DNA from: Polaribacter haliotis
GTDB taxonomy: Bacteria; Bacteroidota; Bacteroidia; Flavobacteriales; Flavobacteriaceae
Assembly: GCF_014784055.1 (NCBI RefSeq)
Contig: NZ_CP061813.1
Coordinates: 3,730,001-3,794,000 of the forward strand
Length of the DNA: 64,000 bases
Direction of reading: 5' to 3'
In this document: one piece after another, positions 62,299-64,000 of the stretch
How the letters are laid out: each line of letters starts with the position of its first letter
Position numbering within the stretch: the stretch's first letter is position 1
Position numbers and translations under genes: made by a program
Notes under the pieces: generated by a model
The model's input: the letters and a program-made list of their open reading frames with translations, nothing else
Told to the model about the DNA's origin: nothing
Database searches by the model: none

Positions 62299-64000
62299 TT
62301 AATGAAGTATTAATTTTTTTACATGTATATTATTGTTGATATTTTTAATTCTAACAAAATAGACTCCTTTATTAATGTCAGAAGTAATAAAGTTATTCTC
62401 TTTTATAGCTTTATTATTATAATTTTTAATCAATTTTCCTGTGATATTAAAAATAGTAACATTTAAAACTTCTTTAGATAAATAAAACTGATTTGTTGCT
62501 GGGTTAGGAAATAATTGAATTTTATCTTTTTCCAAAACTATATCTTCATAGGATAAAGTTGCAGGCATATTTCCATACATTTTATATTCTCCAGGAGCTA
62601 AAGAAATAGTACTATTTGTATTGCTAACATTTACGGTTTTATTATTGTCTAATAAGTTATACCATGTTCCAGTTTTTTGAAAAGTAGGATTTATATTCTG
62701 TGTGGTCGTTCCAAAATTTCCAAGAACAACAATGTTTTGTATGCCTGTTGCTGTAGCATTTGTAAGCTTTAACTTCTTTAGTCCGTTAGAATTACCAACA
62801 TCTAAAGTAAAATCTTCTGTTTCGAAAATATCGTATTGGAGTTTTAATTTTATAAGTTTAGACCAGGTATTTTTAACATCTCTTCGATCTTCTTCGGCTT
62901 CGTAATTCCATAAAATTGGCTTGTTACCTGTTCTACCATTTTGGTTAATGCTAATATCATACCCCAATTCTCCAAATTGCCAAATCATTTTTGGTCCTGG
63001 AACAGTAAAATAAAACGCGCCAGCCATTTCTACTCTGTCTAAAGCAGTAGATTTATTTTTAACAGAATAACTTCCGTTAGAATTACCAAATTGTAGGTTT
63101 TTATACATTAAGCGTTCCTCATCATGGCTTTCCATATAACTCACGTTCGCAGGTACAGACCAACCTCTGTTTTTGTATGAAATCCATGAAAAGTCAGATT
63201 TTCCTCCTGAATGAAAACCCATTGTAGCTTCTGAGTAATTTCCATTATGATTTCCCCAAAGCATAATTCCTTTGCCTTCCGAAAGTCTATAATCTACCCA
63301 TTGTTTTTCTTCGTTATTGGTTCCTAAATGTTCGAAAATTACGTAAGAATTAGCATCTATTTCCCATTGGTAATCTGCGTATTCTTTTAAAATATCGACT
63401 CTGTCTTGTTGATATGCATTTGTACAAGCTTCATCTGAACTAGAACAATTTTGAGTAAATCCTTTTGTTAAATCCCATCTAAAACCATCTACATTATATT
63501 CTTCTAACCAATATTGTGCAGTTCTTTTTACATAATCTTGTACTGCTTGTTTACTATGATTAAAATCGTTGTAAACACTGTAAGAATGTTTGGCTGTTGC
63601 GTTAAAAAATGGACTATTTGCAGTTGCTTGACCTCCATAACCACCATTATCTGTATTGTACATTCTGTAATAAGGATTTTGCCCTGAAGCATGGTTATAT
63701 ACAATATCTACAATAACAGCAATTCCTCTTCTATGACATTCGTCTACCAACTCTTTAAAAGCATTTTTAGTGCCATAATATTTATCTAAAGCCATGTGGA
63801 ATGATGGGTTATATCCCCAAGATTCATTTCCATCGAACTCGTTTAAAGGCATAAATTCTATGGCATTTATACCTAAACCTTCTAAATAATCTAATCTTGC
63901 TTTTACAGCATCGAAACTATGTAGAGCATCAAAATCTCTAATTAATAATTCGTAAATTACTAAATCGGTTTTTTTTGGTTTTGTAAAATTGGTTGTTTTC
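62299..64000 (-). CDS. T9SS-sorted GH13 alpha-amylase-family glycoside hydrolase, 5' end outside window
   Basis: The frame is open on the minus strand from the window edge (KTDLVIYELLIRDFDALHSF) to the stop at 62299, at least 566 codons; an internal Met at 63852 is not the start. GH13 conserved regions are present: DIVYNHASG (region I), GFRWDLTKG with the nucleophile Asp (II), VIFEHLGTN with the acid Glu (III) and MESHDEERL (IV). A C-terminal T9SS sorting domain follows (LFPNPATNQFYLS ... GVYFVRIKN). It should break alpha-1,4-glucans outside the cell or at its surface. The N-terminus, possibly with carbohydrate-binding modules, is missing. Confidence 0.93.
   Translation of the reverse strand, partial: KTTNFTKPKKTDLVIYELLIRDFDALHSFDAVKARLDYLEGLGINAIEFMPLNEFDGNESWGYNPSFHMALDKYYGTKNAFKELVDECHRRGIAVIVDIVYNHASGQNPYYRMYNTDNGGYGGQATANSPFFNATAKHSYSVYNDFNHSKQAVQDYVKRTAQYWLEEYNVDGFRWDLTKGFTQNCSSSDEACTNAYQQDRVDILKEYADYQWEIDANSYVIFEHLGTNNEEKQWVDYRLSEGKGIMLWGNHNGNYSEATMGFHSGGKSDFSWISYKNRGWSVPANVSYMESHDEERLMYKNLQFGNSNGSYSVKNKSTALDRVEMAGAFYFTVPGPKMIWQFGELGYDISINQNGRTGNKPILWNYEAEEDRRDVKNTWSKLIKLKLQYDIFETEDFTLDVGNSNGLKKLKLTNATATGIQNIVVLGNFGTTTQNINPTFQKTGTWYNLLDNNKTVNVSNTNSTISLAPGEYKMYGNMPATLSYEDIVLEKDKIQLFPNPATNQFYLSKEVLNVTIFNITGKLIKNYNNKAIKENNFITSDINKGVYFVRIKNINNNIHVKKLILH

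Noticed and set aside
63850..63852. ATG as start of the amylase
   Set aside because: The frame continues upstream with typical GH13 sequence to the window edge, so this Met is internal.

Overview
The window is AT-rich and gene-dense and reads as a chromosomal piece of a marine-type Flavobacteriaceae member (Bacteroidota), close to Polaribacter or a relative by general gene content. Signs of this are the dnaA / low-molecular-weight phosphatase / small methyltransferase order, the bamD-rpoZ-coaBC-DUF4835-recN cluster, a DUF4212 plus sodium:solute symporter pair beside acs, type IX secretion (T9SS) C-terminal sorting domains, TAnnTTTG-like promoter elements and no Shine-Dalgarno signals. No rRNA, tRNA, CRISPR array, integrase or transposase was seen.

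Layout. 1-5.1 kb: the 3' end of dnaA, a phosphatase, an RsmI-like methyltransferase, then a leftward block (muramidase-like protein, DUF2279 protein, acetyltransferase, ABM-fold monooxygenase, SAM-hydrolase family protein). 5.2-10.8 kb: a rightward run with phoH, two small membrane proteins, purC, fabV, a secreted EEP-family hydrolase and two small uncharacterised proteins. 11-13 kb: leftward TerC and TauE/SafE membrane proteins. 13.1-17.2 kb: acetate uptake and activation (DUF4212, symporter, acs). 17.3-23 kb: ABC exporter, lipoprotein, Nudix, class V aminotransferase, M42 peptidase. 23.1-28.3 kb: an ABC ATPase and a 1217-residue permease/M1-peptidase fusion, then a YhhN protein. 28.7-31.8 kb: DoxX, a phytase-like esterase lipoprotein, DUF6913 and dapA. 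32.1-38.1 kb: the bamD-to-recN cluster and fabI. 38.3-43.6 kb: a glycosyltransferase pair, cutC, and an N-glycan-type locus (GH92 remnant, glycosylasparaginase, FucP-like transporter).

43.6-64 kb is the unusual part. An array of 84-bp palindromic units (five intact, one degenerate) precedes two tandem leftward genes encoding giant secreted proteins of 2980 and 2895 residues. Both are built from five thrombospondin-type-3-like (Ca2+-binding) super-modules. Each carries three folded inserts, and each insert starts and ends at a cysteine; the inserts are placed differently in the two proteins. Both end in a closely shared C-terminal half with a T9SS sorting domain. Upstream of them lies a T9SS-sorted GH13 alpha-amylase cut by the window edge.

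The housekeeping genes cover replication initiation, purine, lysine/peptidoglycan and CoA synthesis, fatty acid elongation (both FabV and FabI enoyl reductases), outer membrane assembly and DNA repair. The accessory genes point to a heterotroph using acetate, glycoprotein glycans and alpha-glucans, with very large cell-surface or secreted proteins.
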